The position numbers were made by a program, and so were the translations under genes. The notes beneath the pieces were generated by a model. The model ran no database searches. It was not told the DNA's origin and was given only the letters and a program-made list of their open reading frames with translations. Shown one piece after another: positions 55,893 to 64,000 of a DNA stretch of 64,000 nt. The first letter of the stretch is position 1, and each line of letters starts with the position of its first letter. This DNA comes from Raineya sp. Lineage in GTDB: Bacteria; Bacteroidota; Bacteroidia; Cytophagales; Thermonemataceae. The stretch covers positions 1-64,000 of the forward strand of contig JALONN010000017.1 in the NCBI GenBank assembly GCA_025454915.1. The letters are read 5' to 3'.

Positions 55893-58169
55893 ATGAATCA
55901 GAATATGCAGATAAAAACAAACATATATCATATACTACTTATTTTGAGTATGAGTTTACTCACCTCTCAAATAAGTAATGCTCAAAATTTCCCTATTGAG
56001 GTAGTCACCCAATTATCCAAGCCTTATTCCCTAAGGCTCACAGATTATGGAGGTGGCTCAGGAGAAAGAGTGAACCTCACACTGCTTTTAAAAGATATTA
56101 ACAGAACCAATTATCAGGTCAGACTCAGACTTGTCATTGAAGGAGCAGGCATTAGTATTTTCTCAAAACCTACTTACATTGGTAAAATCGTTTTGCTTCA
56201 AGGTGGTATTCCTGAGCAGTTTAACAGCATTGAACTTGCTGATTACTTTAACCCTAATAATTTAGAGTTTCAAGGATTTACAAGAAGCCAGTATGATAGA
56301 GCCCAGAAGTTACCAGAAGGGATTTATAGCATTCGTTTTGAAGTCTTAGACTTCATTCGAAATGTACCTGTAGCTGCTCCCAAAGCAGGAGAAACGCTTG
56401 CTTGGCTTGCTGAAAATGACCCACCAATTATCAATCAGCCTTATCAGGATGAAAAGGTGCAGATATTAGAGCCTCAGAATGTGATTTTTTCTTGGACTCC
56501 TAGACACCTTTCAAGCCCAAATGCAGCCATTGATGTGGAGTATGAAGTGACAGTGGTGCAATTAATCCCTAAAACCAGAAACCCCAATGATGCAATCCTG
56601 ACTTCTAACCCAATCCTTAGAACCACTACTCAATCTACCACTTTCATTTATGGAATTAGTGAGCCTAGTTTGCTTGCAGGAGAAAGTTATGCCTTGCAAG
56701 TGAGAGTCGTGGAACGCAATGGTCTTGAAATCTTTAAAAACAGAGGAAGAAGTGAAGTAGTAAAGTTTACGTATGGTTCCGTGTGTTTACCTGCCACAAA
56801 CATTTCAGCTCAAGTACTTGCTCCCACAAGGGCTAAAATCACCTATGAGGCAGGGGCTGGAAATACTCGATATAAGCTCAGGTTTAGAGAAAAAACGCAA
56901 GAAAACAATGGTACTTGGTTTGAGGAAAATAGTCAGTTAAATTATGTGAATCTGCTTGATTTACGTCCTTCTACCACTTATGAATATGAGGTCTTAAGTT
57001 TTTGTGGAGATTTAACGCCTACAAATCAAATCATACAGCGAGATACCTTTCAAACCAGTGGTTTTTCAGCTCAGGATTTTGCTTGTGGCAGAGTGCCCAA
57101 GGAGTTTACACTTCAAAACCAGACACCCAAGGCAAATTTAGTGAGAGGTGATACCATTGTTGCTACTGATTTTAAACTTAAAATAGGAAGAATTGAGGGC
57201 AGTCAAGGAGTGTTTAGTGGAGAAGGAGTAGTTGTGATGCCTTTTATGAATAATATTAAACTCAAAGCAGCCTTCAAGAACATCAAAGTCAATGAAGAAA
57301 ACAGAATGATTGATGGTATCATTGCCATCACTGGAGCAAGTGCTCAGGTGCTAGACGATAGTACCCTTGCCACTGTACAGGCTCAAATTACTGAAATTGA
57401 AGGCTTTTTGAATCAAGCAGAATCTGCTTTAGACCAAATTGACATTGTCTTGGATAAAATTGATTTGGTGGCAGCCAAGATGTATGAATACTTGCCTGAA
57501 AGGATACAATTAAGATTAGACAATGCAAGAGACAGTCTTGCAGCAGCCAAAAAAGAACTCAAAGGATTACCAGCCAATGCCACAGAGGAACAAAGAACTG
57601 CTGCCAAAGAAAAGCTCAGAAAAGCTAAATTAGAAATGAAACAAAGTCTTTCTGAGGCGATTAAGTATTATGCCCAAGCTTTGGTGAAGTTTGCTAAAAT
57701 ACTTTGGAAAGCCACCAGGGAATTAGGGCAGGAGGCAATAAGTGGAATCAGTAGTCAAATACAAGACTTAAAAAATTTAAAAAACTCATACAACCAATCA
57801 AATGAAATTATAAATAGCAATTATTCTCAAAGTGAAGAGGAAGAAAATACTCTAGGAGAAGACGAGTCCATTGTAAATGAAGTAGATATAAATAATCAAA
57901 TGCAAGGTAAAATTGATGACACAAAGAATATAATGACTAAAGAGAATAATGTGGCTTTATCATTTATTTTGGAAAAACTCATTATAGCCTTTGCAACAGA
58001 AGAAAGTATGAAAGATTTAGGTAAAAATTTTAAAAATGAAGGTTTAGATATAGTTGAAGAAATATTACAAAAACTTAGACAAGAGCAACCAGAGGACACC
58101 ATTAAAAACTATGTGAAACAAAGAATTAAAGATACTTTGTTGAATATGATGCTTTATTCAAGAAATTAA
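55893..58169 (+). CDS. Exported TANFOR/fibronectin-III-like protein
   Basis: This 758-aa protein has a signal peptide (ILLILSMSLLTSQISNAQ; ATG 55905 is an alternative start). Residues about 30-150 match the TANFOR domain (PYSLRLTDYGGGSGERVNLT; IADY-type ELADYFNPNNLEFQGFTRSQ). An Ig-like unit (about 185-295) and a fibronectin type III unit (about 300-390: DLRPSTTYEYEVLSFCGD) follow. Then come a strand-rich segment and a long coiled coil (about 490-640), and an acidic low-complexity tail (QSEEEENTLGEDES). The tail differs in composition from the rest, like a variable C-terminal extension. Its place just before a toxin gene suggests a delivery or scaffold role. Confidence 0.75.
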   Translation: MNQNMQIKTNIYHILLILSMSLLTSQISNAQNFPIEVVTQLSKPYSLRLTDYGGGSGERVNLTLLLKDINRTNYQVRLRLVIEGAGISIFSKPTYIGKIVLLQGGIPEQFNSIELADYFNPNNLEFQGFTRSQYDRAQKLPEGIYSIRFEVLDFIRNVPVAAPKAGETLAWLAENDPPIINQPYQDEKVQILEPQNVIFSWTPRHLSSPNAAIDVEYEVTVVQLIPKTRNPNDAILTSNPILRTTTQSTTFIYGISEPSLLAGESYALQVRVVERNGLEIFKNRGRSEVVKFTYGSVCLPATNISAQVLAPTRAKITYEAGAGNTRYKLRFREKTQENNGTWFEENSQLNYVNLLDLRPSTTYEYEVLSFCGDLTPTNQIIQRDTFQTSGFSAQDFACGRVPKEFTLQNQTPKANLVRGDTIVATDFKLKIGRIEGSQGVFSGEGVVVMPFMNNIKLKAAFKNIKVNEENRMIDGIIAITGASAQVLDDSTLATVQAQITEIEGFLNQAESALDQIDIVLDKIDLVAAKMYEYLPERIQLRLDNARDSLAAAKKELKGLPANATEEQRTAAKEKLRKAKLEMKQSLSEAIKYYAQALVKFAKILWKATRELGQEAISGISSQIQDLKNLKNSYNQSNEIINSNYSQSEEEENTLGEDESIVNEVDINNQMQGKIDDTKNIMTKENNVALSFILEKLIIAFATEESMKDLGKNFKNEGLDIVEEILQKLRQEQPEDTIKNYVKQRIKDTLLNMMLYSRN

Positions 58170-58177
58170 ATATATAT

Positions 58178-60568
58178 ATGAAAAAAATACTGTACATATT
58201 AATTTGTTATTTTGCTTTTATAGTTTCAGCAAAAGCACTGAATGACTCAACACTCATTAAAAAAAGTCTTCAAGAGTTTGTGGAGTTTGTAAACCTGAAT
58301 GAGAGCAAACATCCTAATCAAAGAAATTATTTTTTTCTCAACAATGCATATATCCAAAAAAGAAGTAGTAATGATGGGAATTTAGAAGCCTTTGTAGATG
58401 AAAATTTTGATAAATACAACGAATTAAAAAATACTTTAAATTCTTTCAATAATACTTACGACCCAAATAACTTTTCTTTATATATTTTTTATGGGAGGTT
58501 CTTTTTAAGTTATGAAGAGTTATTAAGAGGAGGAAATGGACAATTTTCAGATGATGGGGATATTACTCAAGGGGATTTTTTAGAAAATATTAAAAATTTT
58601 AGAAAGAATAAACCAACAGAAAATATTTCTACTTATAAAGCTCTTCAAGAAGCAGAAACAGCTATTTTTAATGCAAATCCTAACAAAAGAATATTAATTA
58701 TCTTTCTGACAGAATCTTATTATGTTAAAAGAGATACAGATGCTAGTCCCTTTCAGACAGTTGTAAAAAAGAAATATACAGCCAATAGAAGTCACTTAAA
58801 AACTCTTGAAAGATATGGCTTAAAAGGTTGGAAACGTAAAGACTACATAAACCCATCTAATCCTGCTCAAGCAAATGTAAAAGAGCTACTATCTTTGGTG
58901 ATTGATGGAGCAGAAAAACTTAATAAAGTTAAAAATCAAGCCATTGAAGATGGTGAATGGTGTGAAAGATGTCCTTCAGAGAGCACAGCAAATGCTTTTG
59001 ATATGTATGCTGACCCTAGAGGCAATGATGGATATGATATTTATATGTTTTTTGAAATAGATCATGGAGGCGTTTGGATAAAAGTTGAATCATTGGTAAA
59101 CTTTAATGAAAATAAAAAAGCATGGTATAGTACAGGTGAAAATCTTGATATGGACAAGCAAAGTGTTTCTTTACAAGATATTCTCAAGGAAACAGAAGAA
59201 GAGCTTATCAAAGCAGATTTATCTACTGTACGTTTCTATTATGGGGATGCGTATGCACAAAGCCTCAATATAGATAAACATTATTATAGATTAAGAGCTC
59301 AATGGGCTGTTATAGAAAGCCTTAAAGATGGTTTTAAAAATATAGGTTGGGTTGGGTGGATACCTTTTGTGGGTTCTGCTACTGAAGGTTATTATAGTTG
59401 GAAGCTCTCTGAGCAATTGCCTGTAAGATTAGGGAAAGTAACAGAACAATGGAAGGCTGCATTTAGTCTGGGTATGGCTTTGACAGATGTAGATGTGGTT
59501 CGTTCAGTAGTTAAAACCACATATCGAAGAGCTTTGACAGCCAAACAGCTATCTAAAATTGTTCCCAAAAAACAAGTATGGAATAAGAAAGAATTGCTAC
59601 AACAGTTATGGAGTAAAATAACTGTTGCTAAAAAAGATAAAATTATCACATTTGATGGTGAAGGATTAGGCAAAGGCACACATATCAAGCTTAATAAAGA
59701 TGGTTTTTTAACGGCTACTCTCAAAATTACTGAAGAATCTTGGAAAGGGAAAGGTTTAGGAGGTAAAATGTTTGATGAAGCCATTAAGCACTTTGGAACA
59801 GATAAAGTAAAAGGTATTAAAGGTGTTTGGTTAAAATCTGAAGCTATAAGAGATAATTATGATGAATTTATAAAAGTTTATAAAGCAGAACTTGACAATA
59901 TTGAAGAAGCTGCTTTTGCAACACCTACTGGAAAAATAGCAAGAAATAATGGTTATACAAAAGTTGTTAGAAAAAGTCCTCCTGAAAAAACTGAAGAAAT
60001 AATAATAGAGTTTACTAAAACTGAAGTTTATTCCAATAACATTGATGATTTATTTAGTTCTATAGTTAATGAAGAACATTTTCAAGTTTTTCGCACATTA
60101 TGCAAAAGAAATTCTAAAATATCTGTTGAACTGACAGATGCAAATTGGGAAACTTTTGTGAATGACCTAAAACAAAATTATTCCATAGCAAAAAAAAGAA
60201 ATATATCCAAGTTTGAGTTCGATGATAAAAACATTTTAATTGCAAGTGGAGAGGGGTATAATAATCAAATGCGTCAAAGTGGTAAATTTATAAATGAAGA
60301 GTTTATTGCAAAAGTAAAAAAAGGAGAAAGAGTTTTTGAACCAGCATTAGCAACAAGACATTTGGACACAGAATCAATAGCATTAGAATATTTTGCTCAT
60401 TTAAAAGGTGCTGTAAAAGGTAAAAAATACCCAAATATTGTTGGAGATATAAAAATTACTAGCGATTTGTGTCCTTGCCATTCTTGTTCAGCAATTTTTC
60501 AGCAATTTTGTGATATGTTTCCTAATGTAAAAATAAAAATTGTTACTACACCTAAATTACATTATTAA
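58178..60568 (+). CDS. Exported polymorphic toxin with deaminase-type C-terminus
   Basis: This 796-aa protein has a signal peptide (ILYILICYFAFIVSAKA). A mostly uncharacterised N-terminal region precedes a pretoxin-like hydrophobic stretch (IGWVGWIPFVGSATEGYYSW). Residues about 488-610 (GEGLGKGTHIKLNKDGFLTA; AAFATPTGKIARNNGYTKV) match a domain often seen at the end of Bacteroidota toxins. The last 165 residues carry a zinc deaminase signature: H728-x-D-x-E732 (RHLDTESIALEYF) and C765-PCHSC770 followed by FQQFCDMFPNVKIKIV, closest to the BURPS668_1122-type nucleic-acid deaminases. It overlaps its immunity gene by 1 bp. Two toxin domains in series is unusual. Confidence 0.78.
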   Translation: MKKILYILICYFAFIVSAKALNDSTLIKKSLQEFVEFVNLNESKHPNQRNYFFLNNAYIQKRSSNDGNLEAFVDENFDKYNELKNTLNSFNNTYDPNNFSLYIFYGRFFLSYEELLRGGNGQFSDDGDITQGDFLENIKNFRKNKPTENISTYKALQEAETAIFNANPNKRILIIFLTESYYVKRDTDASPFQTVVKKKYTANRSHLKTLERYGLKGWKRKDYINPSNPAQANVKELLSLVIDGAEKLNKVKNQAIEDGEWCERCPSESTANAFDMYADPRGNDGYDIYMFFEIDHGGVWIKVESLVNFNENKKAWYSTGENLDMDKQSVSLQDILKETEEELIKADLSTVRFYYGDAYAQSLNIDKHYYRLRAQWAVIESLKDGFKNIGWVGWIPFVGSATEGYYSWKLSEQLPVRLGKVTEQWKAAFSLGMALTDVDVVRSVVKTTYRRALTAKQLSKIVPKKQVWNKKELLQQLWSKITVAKKDKIITFDGEGLGKGTHIKLNKDGFLTATLKITEESWKGKGLGGKMFDEAIKHFGTDKVKGIKGVWLKSEAIRDNYDEFIKVYKAELDNIEEAAFATPTGKIARNNGYTKVVRKSPPEKTEEIIIEFTKTEVYSNNIDDLFSSIVNEEHFQVFRTLCKRNSKISVELTDANWETFVNDLKQNYSIAKKRNISKFEFDDKNILIASGEGYNNQMRQSGKFINEEFIAKVKKGERVFEPALATRHLDTESIALEYFAHLKGAVKGKKYPNIVGDIKITSDLCPCHSCSAIFQQFCDMFPNVKIKIVTTPKLHY

Positions 60569-61494
60569 TGGAAAATTTAATTTATCTAAAATTTTTGAAT
60601 CCTTATGAAAAGCTCTTAGGTCAATATATTGGACTCAATAAAAAAGAAATATTAGAAATAGAAAGAGAAATAAATGTTAAATTACCTGTATCTTATGAAG
60701 AGTACTTAGCGACTTTTGGGAAGAAAAGTGGAGCATTTCTTCAGGCATACTACACAGAATATCCTTCATTATTAAATAATAAGAAAGATGCTATTCAAGC
60801 TATAAATTTTGATGAAAGAAAAATTAATGAACTTCAAATAAAAGGCAGTTATTTCTTTTTTGGACAATGGCAAGGTTATATATTCTATTTTTTTGATTGT
60901 GAGGAAGATAAAATAAATCCACCTGTTTATATTTTAACAGATGGATGTGAAATTAAAAAGTACAAAAATAGTTTTACAGAATTTTTGTTAGAAGATGGGC
61001 TAATGCCTATTTTAGATAGACTTAAAAAGACTGATGAGAAATACAGAAAATTAAGCCTTATATACCAGAAAACAGGAAGTGATAAGGGTGCATTTTATAG
61101 TAGTTTTACATTTTTTAATATTCTTTTAGATATAATCATTGAACAATATAGTATTTTACCAACAAGCAATAATTTTGGCTATCCTAAATCTAATGAAATA
61201 ATAGTTTCATATTTATTGGAAAAAAGTGCATTAAATAAATTCTATGAGTATTTAAAACAGGAGTTTGAGAAACATATAAATCACTTAATTATTACACCTC
61301 CAGAAATTAGTGAAGAAGATTTAGAATTAGATGGTGTTTATAGAAAATATGTTGAGTTAAAGGGAAATCAAGTGCTTTTAGATTGGCATACTCAAGAAGG
61401 GGAATATTATTATTTTCTTAAAAAAATCATAGATAATATTCAAATTGAAATAGAGCAAAATGGTTCTTTATGTGTATTGTATTTGAAAGATTGA
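60568..61494 (+). CDS. SUKH (SMI1/KNR4-like) immunity protein
   Basis: This 308-aa cytoplasmic protein has an N-terminal SMI1/KNR4 (SUKH) domain at about 25-150: LNKKEILEIEREINVKLPVS, then YEEYLATFG, FFFGQWQGYIFYFFDCEED and YKNSFTEFLLEDG. SUKH proteins are the commonest immunity proteins of nucleic-acid-targeting polymorphic toxins. The remaining 155 residues are helical and unassigned. Its ATG overlaps the toxin's stop codon, so both are made in fixed ratio, as a neutraliser must be. It ends the operon, before a hairpin. Confidence 0.85.
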   Translation: MENLIYLKFLNPYEKLLGQYIGLNKKEILEIEREINVKLPVSYEEYLATFGKKSGAFLQAYYTEYPSLLNNKKDAIQAINFDERKINELQIKGSYFFFGQWQGYIFYFFDCEEDKINPPVYILTDGCEIKKYKNSFTEFLLEDGLMPILDRLKKTDEKYRKLSLIYQKTGSDKGAFYSSFTFFNILLDIIIEQYSILPTSNNFGYPKSNEIIVSYLLEKSALNKFYEYLKQEFEKHINHLIITPPEISEEDLELDGVYRKYVELKGNQVLLDWHTQEGEYYYFLKKIIDNIQIEIEQNGSLCVLYLKD

Positions 61495-61521
61495 TGGATA
61501 AAAATAAACTATTTGTAACAC

Positions 61522-61545
61522 AACGCCCACTAAAAAGTGGGCGTT
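61522..61545. terminator. Bidirectional hairpin between convergent genes
   Basis: A perfect 10-bp stem AACGCCCACT / AGTGGGCGTT with an AAAA loop lies between the immunity gene (plus) and the SprB-repeat gene (minus). The T-tracts on either side are weak, so termination may rely on the stem. Confidence 0.7.
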
Positions 61546-61549
61546 ACTG

Positions 61550-64000
61550 TTATTTCTGAATGACTACTCTAAAGAATCTGGTTTCATTGGGGCTTACGAC
61601 CATCAAAGCATAAATTCCTGCTGGAATATCCTCTCTTAATGTAAAATCAAAGAGATAGTCTTGCTGGTTGTCTCCCTGATAGGTTACCAGACTTCTCGAT
61701 TCCTGAAGGCTGTAAAGTGAAATCGTCACAGGAGCTATTTTGTTTAATTTCACCTGAGCCTGAAATGTTCCAGCAGAAGGGTTTGGAAAGGCTGTAAACT
61801 CTGTTACATCAGCTCCCTGATAACCCAATCCATTCTGGGTAGCATTTTTGGCTGCTTTAGGCAATATCACAATACTTTTTTCTATTTCACTTGAGCAGGA
61901 TGTATAAAATGCTCTGAGTTTAATGGTATAAAATCCTTCTTTCAAAAACTGGAGTTCTTCTGTATAACCTGCATAACCTCCAACTCTTACAATATTAGGG
62001 CTATCATAGACCCATTCGATTCTATCTGGAATTCTCGAAGGATTGTTCGGATCATCCACAAGCACCCTTGAAATATCAATGAATACCACTGTATCCTCAG
62101 CTATTGCCTCAGCTGTTGAAAGTACATCTGCTTTCACCAAATCATCTCTCACTTCAAGTCTGAATGGATGCGTTGATTCACAACCCAAAGCCGTCTTAAT
62201 TTTCAAGGTATAATTACCCATTTGAGAAATCGCAATGGTTTGGTTTGTACCTATCACTTCACCATTTGCATTTTTCCATTCATAAGTAGAACCACTATTT
62301 CCAGCATCTACGGTGTAAGCATTTCCACCACAAACACGAACAGTATCAGGGAAACTCACTTTGGTTGGAAGTGGATCTGTAAGAGAAACTTCTTTTGAGA
62401 ACTCACAACCCTTGTTATCTTTTACTTTAAGTGTATAAGTTCCTGCTGTTATATTGTTTAGTGTAGCAGTAGTAGTTGTAAAACCAAGCCACTCATAAGT
62501 ATATCCACCATTTCCTCCAGACACAGTAGCTGTAATACTTCCATTGCTTGCACCCACGCAAAGTGGATTTTGGGGAGTAAAACTAATCGCAAGTGGTGTA
62601 GGTTCTGGAACTTCTATCACAAAAGGTCTTGTGCATCCATTTGCTCCCTTAATTTCAATCACATGTTGATTGCTTGCCCCTCCTTTGAGTCCAGTAATGG
62701 TGGTTACTCCTGTCACAGGAGCAAAAGATGTTACTCCTTGCAATCTCCATTCATAAGGAGCAGTTCCAGAGGTTACTTCAAAAGAAATGGTACCATCATT
62801 TCCTCCAAAACAAGAGACTGGTGTGGTTTGCAGGTTAACCATGTCAGGAGAACCAATATCAGAAACAACAATGGCACTAGATATCCACTGACAACCTCTG
62901 CTATCAGTTACTTTCACTCTATAGGTTCCTGCAAAAATGTTTGATAAAGTATTGCTGTTACCTGCAATGGCTACATAGCTTGCTCCTTGTAATCGTTCCC
63001 ACGCATACGAATAAGTAGGTGTTCCTCCTGTAATGCTCACAGTGATAGCTCCATCTGAAAGCCCACAAGAGGTATTTGTAACCACTGGTGCACTTTGAAA
63101 AGCAATGGCAATTGGGGATGTTATTACAACATTTACCACACTTGCAAGTGAGCAATTATTAGCATCTGATATATACACATTATATGCCCCTGCACTTAAA
63201 CTTGTAAGTATTGCAGTAGCACTGTTAATATCTGTTAATACCCAAGTAGTTCCTCCATCGAGGGACACTCTATAAGGCATGGTACCACCTGAAATACTCA
63301 ATGTGGCTGAGCCATCATTTCCTCCAAAACAAGAGGTATTGGTGGAAGTAGCAAGGTTTGCTGTTAATTGGTCTGGCTGAGTGATGACAAAGTTTACTGT
63401 TTTTGTACAACCTTGCAAGTCTCTGACTGCTAAAGTGTGGTTGCCTGCTGAAAGTCCAGTAAAGGTATTGTTCAATCCAAAAGCACCTCCATCCAAAGAA
63501 TATTGATAGGAACCCACCCATCCACCAGTGGCAAAACCTGTAATCGAGCCATCATTTCCTCCAAAACAAGACACTTGTTGGTTGAAATTCACACTTGCAT
63601 CCAAAGCAATGTTGGGTTCAAAGATGGTGAATTGAGTTACTACCCCTCCAATAATATTATTATCACAATTTTTAGAGTCTTTAAATCTCACATAATATAT
63701 TCCTGCTTTCAGGTTTTTAAACAAATGGGTTTCAGTTACTCCTAAACTAACTGTTTCCACTGTTCCTCCCCAGCTATTAAGGGCTGCAATCCCTATATAG
63801 CTAGAAGTATTGTTATATGACCATTCTATCTGATAAGGAGCACTTCCTCCCTCGAATCTCACTTGGGCTTCTCCATCACTTCCTCCTTTGCAAGATACAT
63901 CTTTCTTGGTACCATCTACTACCCCAGAAGATAACTGTGTTGGTTCTGAGATAATGATGGTTGTATCTTTCTGACAAGAAAACTGGTCTTGAATACGAAG
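61550..64000 (-). CDS. T9SS-sorted SprB-repeat surface protein (C-terminal part)
   Basis: The reading frame is open to the window edge, so only the last 817 residues are seen; a start codon is not in view. Six SprB-type units are visible, each opening with a C-x-G-x-x-D/N-G pattern (CFGGNDGSITGFATGG; CFGGNDGSATLSISGG; CVGASNGSITATVSGG). They are followed by a PKD-like region. The last 75 residues form a type A Por sorting domain (FPNPSAGTFQAQVKLN; ISLYSLQESRSLV; AGIYALMVVSPNETRFFRV). Repeats of this kind build the moving adhesin SprB in gliding Bacteroidota. The protein is exported by the type IX system and likely has adhesive or gliding-related functions. Confidence 0.9.
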   Translation of the reverse strand, partial: LRIQDQFSCQKDTTIIISEPTQLSSGVVDGTKKDVSCKGGSDGEAQVRFEGGSAPYQIEWSYNNTSSYIGIAALNSWGGTVETVSLGVTETHLFKNLKAGIYYVRFKDSKNCDNNIIGGVVTQFTIFEPNIALDASVNFNQQVSCFGGNDGSITGFATGGWVGSYQYSLDGGAFGLNNTFTGLSAGNHTLAVRDLQGCTKTVNFVITQPDQLTANLATSTNTSCFGGNDGSATLSISGGTMPYRVSLDGGTTWVLTDINSATAILTSLSAGAYNVYISDANNCSLASVVNVVITSPIAIAFQSAPVVTNTSCGLSDGAITVSITGGTPTYSYAWERLQGASYVAIAGNSNTLSNIFAGTYRVKVTDSRGCQWISSAIVVSDIGSPDMVNLQTTPVSCFGGNDGTISFEVTSGTAPYEWRLQGVTSFAPVTGVTTITGLKGGASNQHVIEIKGANGCTRPFVIEVPEPTPLAISFTPQNPLCVGASNGSITATVSGGNGGYTYEWLGFTTTTATLNNITAGTYTLKVKDNKGCEFSKEVSLTDPLPTKVSFPDTVRVCGGNAYTVDAGNSGSTYEWKNANGEVIGTNQTIAISQMGNYTLKIKTALGCESTHPFRLEVRDDLVKADVLSTAEAIAEDTVVFIDISRVLVDDPNNPSRIPDRIEWVYDSPNIVRVGGYAGYTEELQFLKEGFYTIKLRAFYTSCSSEIEKSIVILPKAAKNATQNGLGYQGADVTEFTAFPNPSAGTFQAQVKLNKIAPVTISLYSLQESRSLVTYQGDNQQDYLFDFTLREDIPAGIYALMVVSPNETRFFRVVIQK

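Overview
The window comes from a low-G+C member of the Bacteroidota, most likely a gliding Cytophagales-type bacterium. The evidence is Por-type (type IX secretion, T9SS) C-terminal sorting domains on two very large secreted proteins, SprB-type and delta-60 repeats, a TANFOR-type protein, and Rhs remnants of the Bacteroidota flavour. The left end carries plasmid-type replication and partition functions: a Rep_3 initiator with two iteron arrays, and parA-parB. The sequence is therefore probably a plasmid or an integrated plasmid. A small cluster of DnaA-box matches near 46.8-47.0 kb leaves the replicon type open.

Layout. 0-3.4 kb: iterons, rep, parB, parA (all minus). 3.6-13.8 kb: one tight plus-strand operon hsdM-hsdS-mcrB-mcrC-hsdR, a type I restriction system with a McrBC modified-DNA nuclease inserted in it. 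13.9-18.2 kb: small lipoproteins, an orphan Rhs C-terminal cassette, an LRR protein and decayed toxin pieces, with duplicated terminator tails. 18.4-22.2 kb: a secreted delta-60/He_PIG repeat protein. 22.6-23.7 kb: a TauD-like dioxygenase plus a small protein ending in a duplicated CWHxC motif. 24.0-35.4 kb: a reverse transcriptase-nitrilase fusion followed by four coupled genes, the last two being DISARM-type DrmA helicase and DrmB (DUF1998). 35.8-38.7 kb: a two-gene operon with a CHAT/caspase-like fold candidate. 39-46.5 kb: envelope proteins, an OmpA-like protein, a secreted NUC1-family nuclease and an AraC regulator. 46.5-49.4 kb: DnaA boxes, a GNAT-like/small-protein pair and a helically phased repeat. 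49.4-61.5 kb: a five-gene envelope operon ending in a deaminase-toxin candidate and its SUKH-type immunity protein. 61.5-64 kb: the C-terminal part of an SprB-repeat T9SS protein, cut by the window end.

Two results stand out. First, the RT-nitrilase sits immediately upstream of a methyltransferase-less DrmA/DrmB operon with two unrecognised genes, which looks like a composite anti-phage locus. Second, an intergenic element with two palindromes exactly 152 bp apart occurs three times in the same orientation, each time just ahead of a separate accessory operon (the restriction operon, the TauD pair and the CHAT-like pair). A fourth half-copy precedes the 39.1 kb gene. It may be a shared promoter/operator or a cassette boundary that unifies this island.
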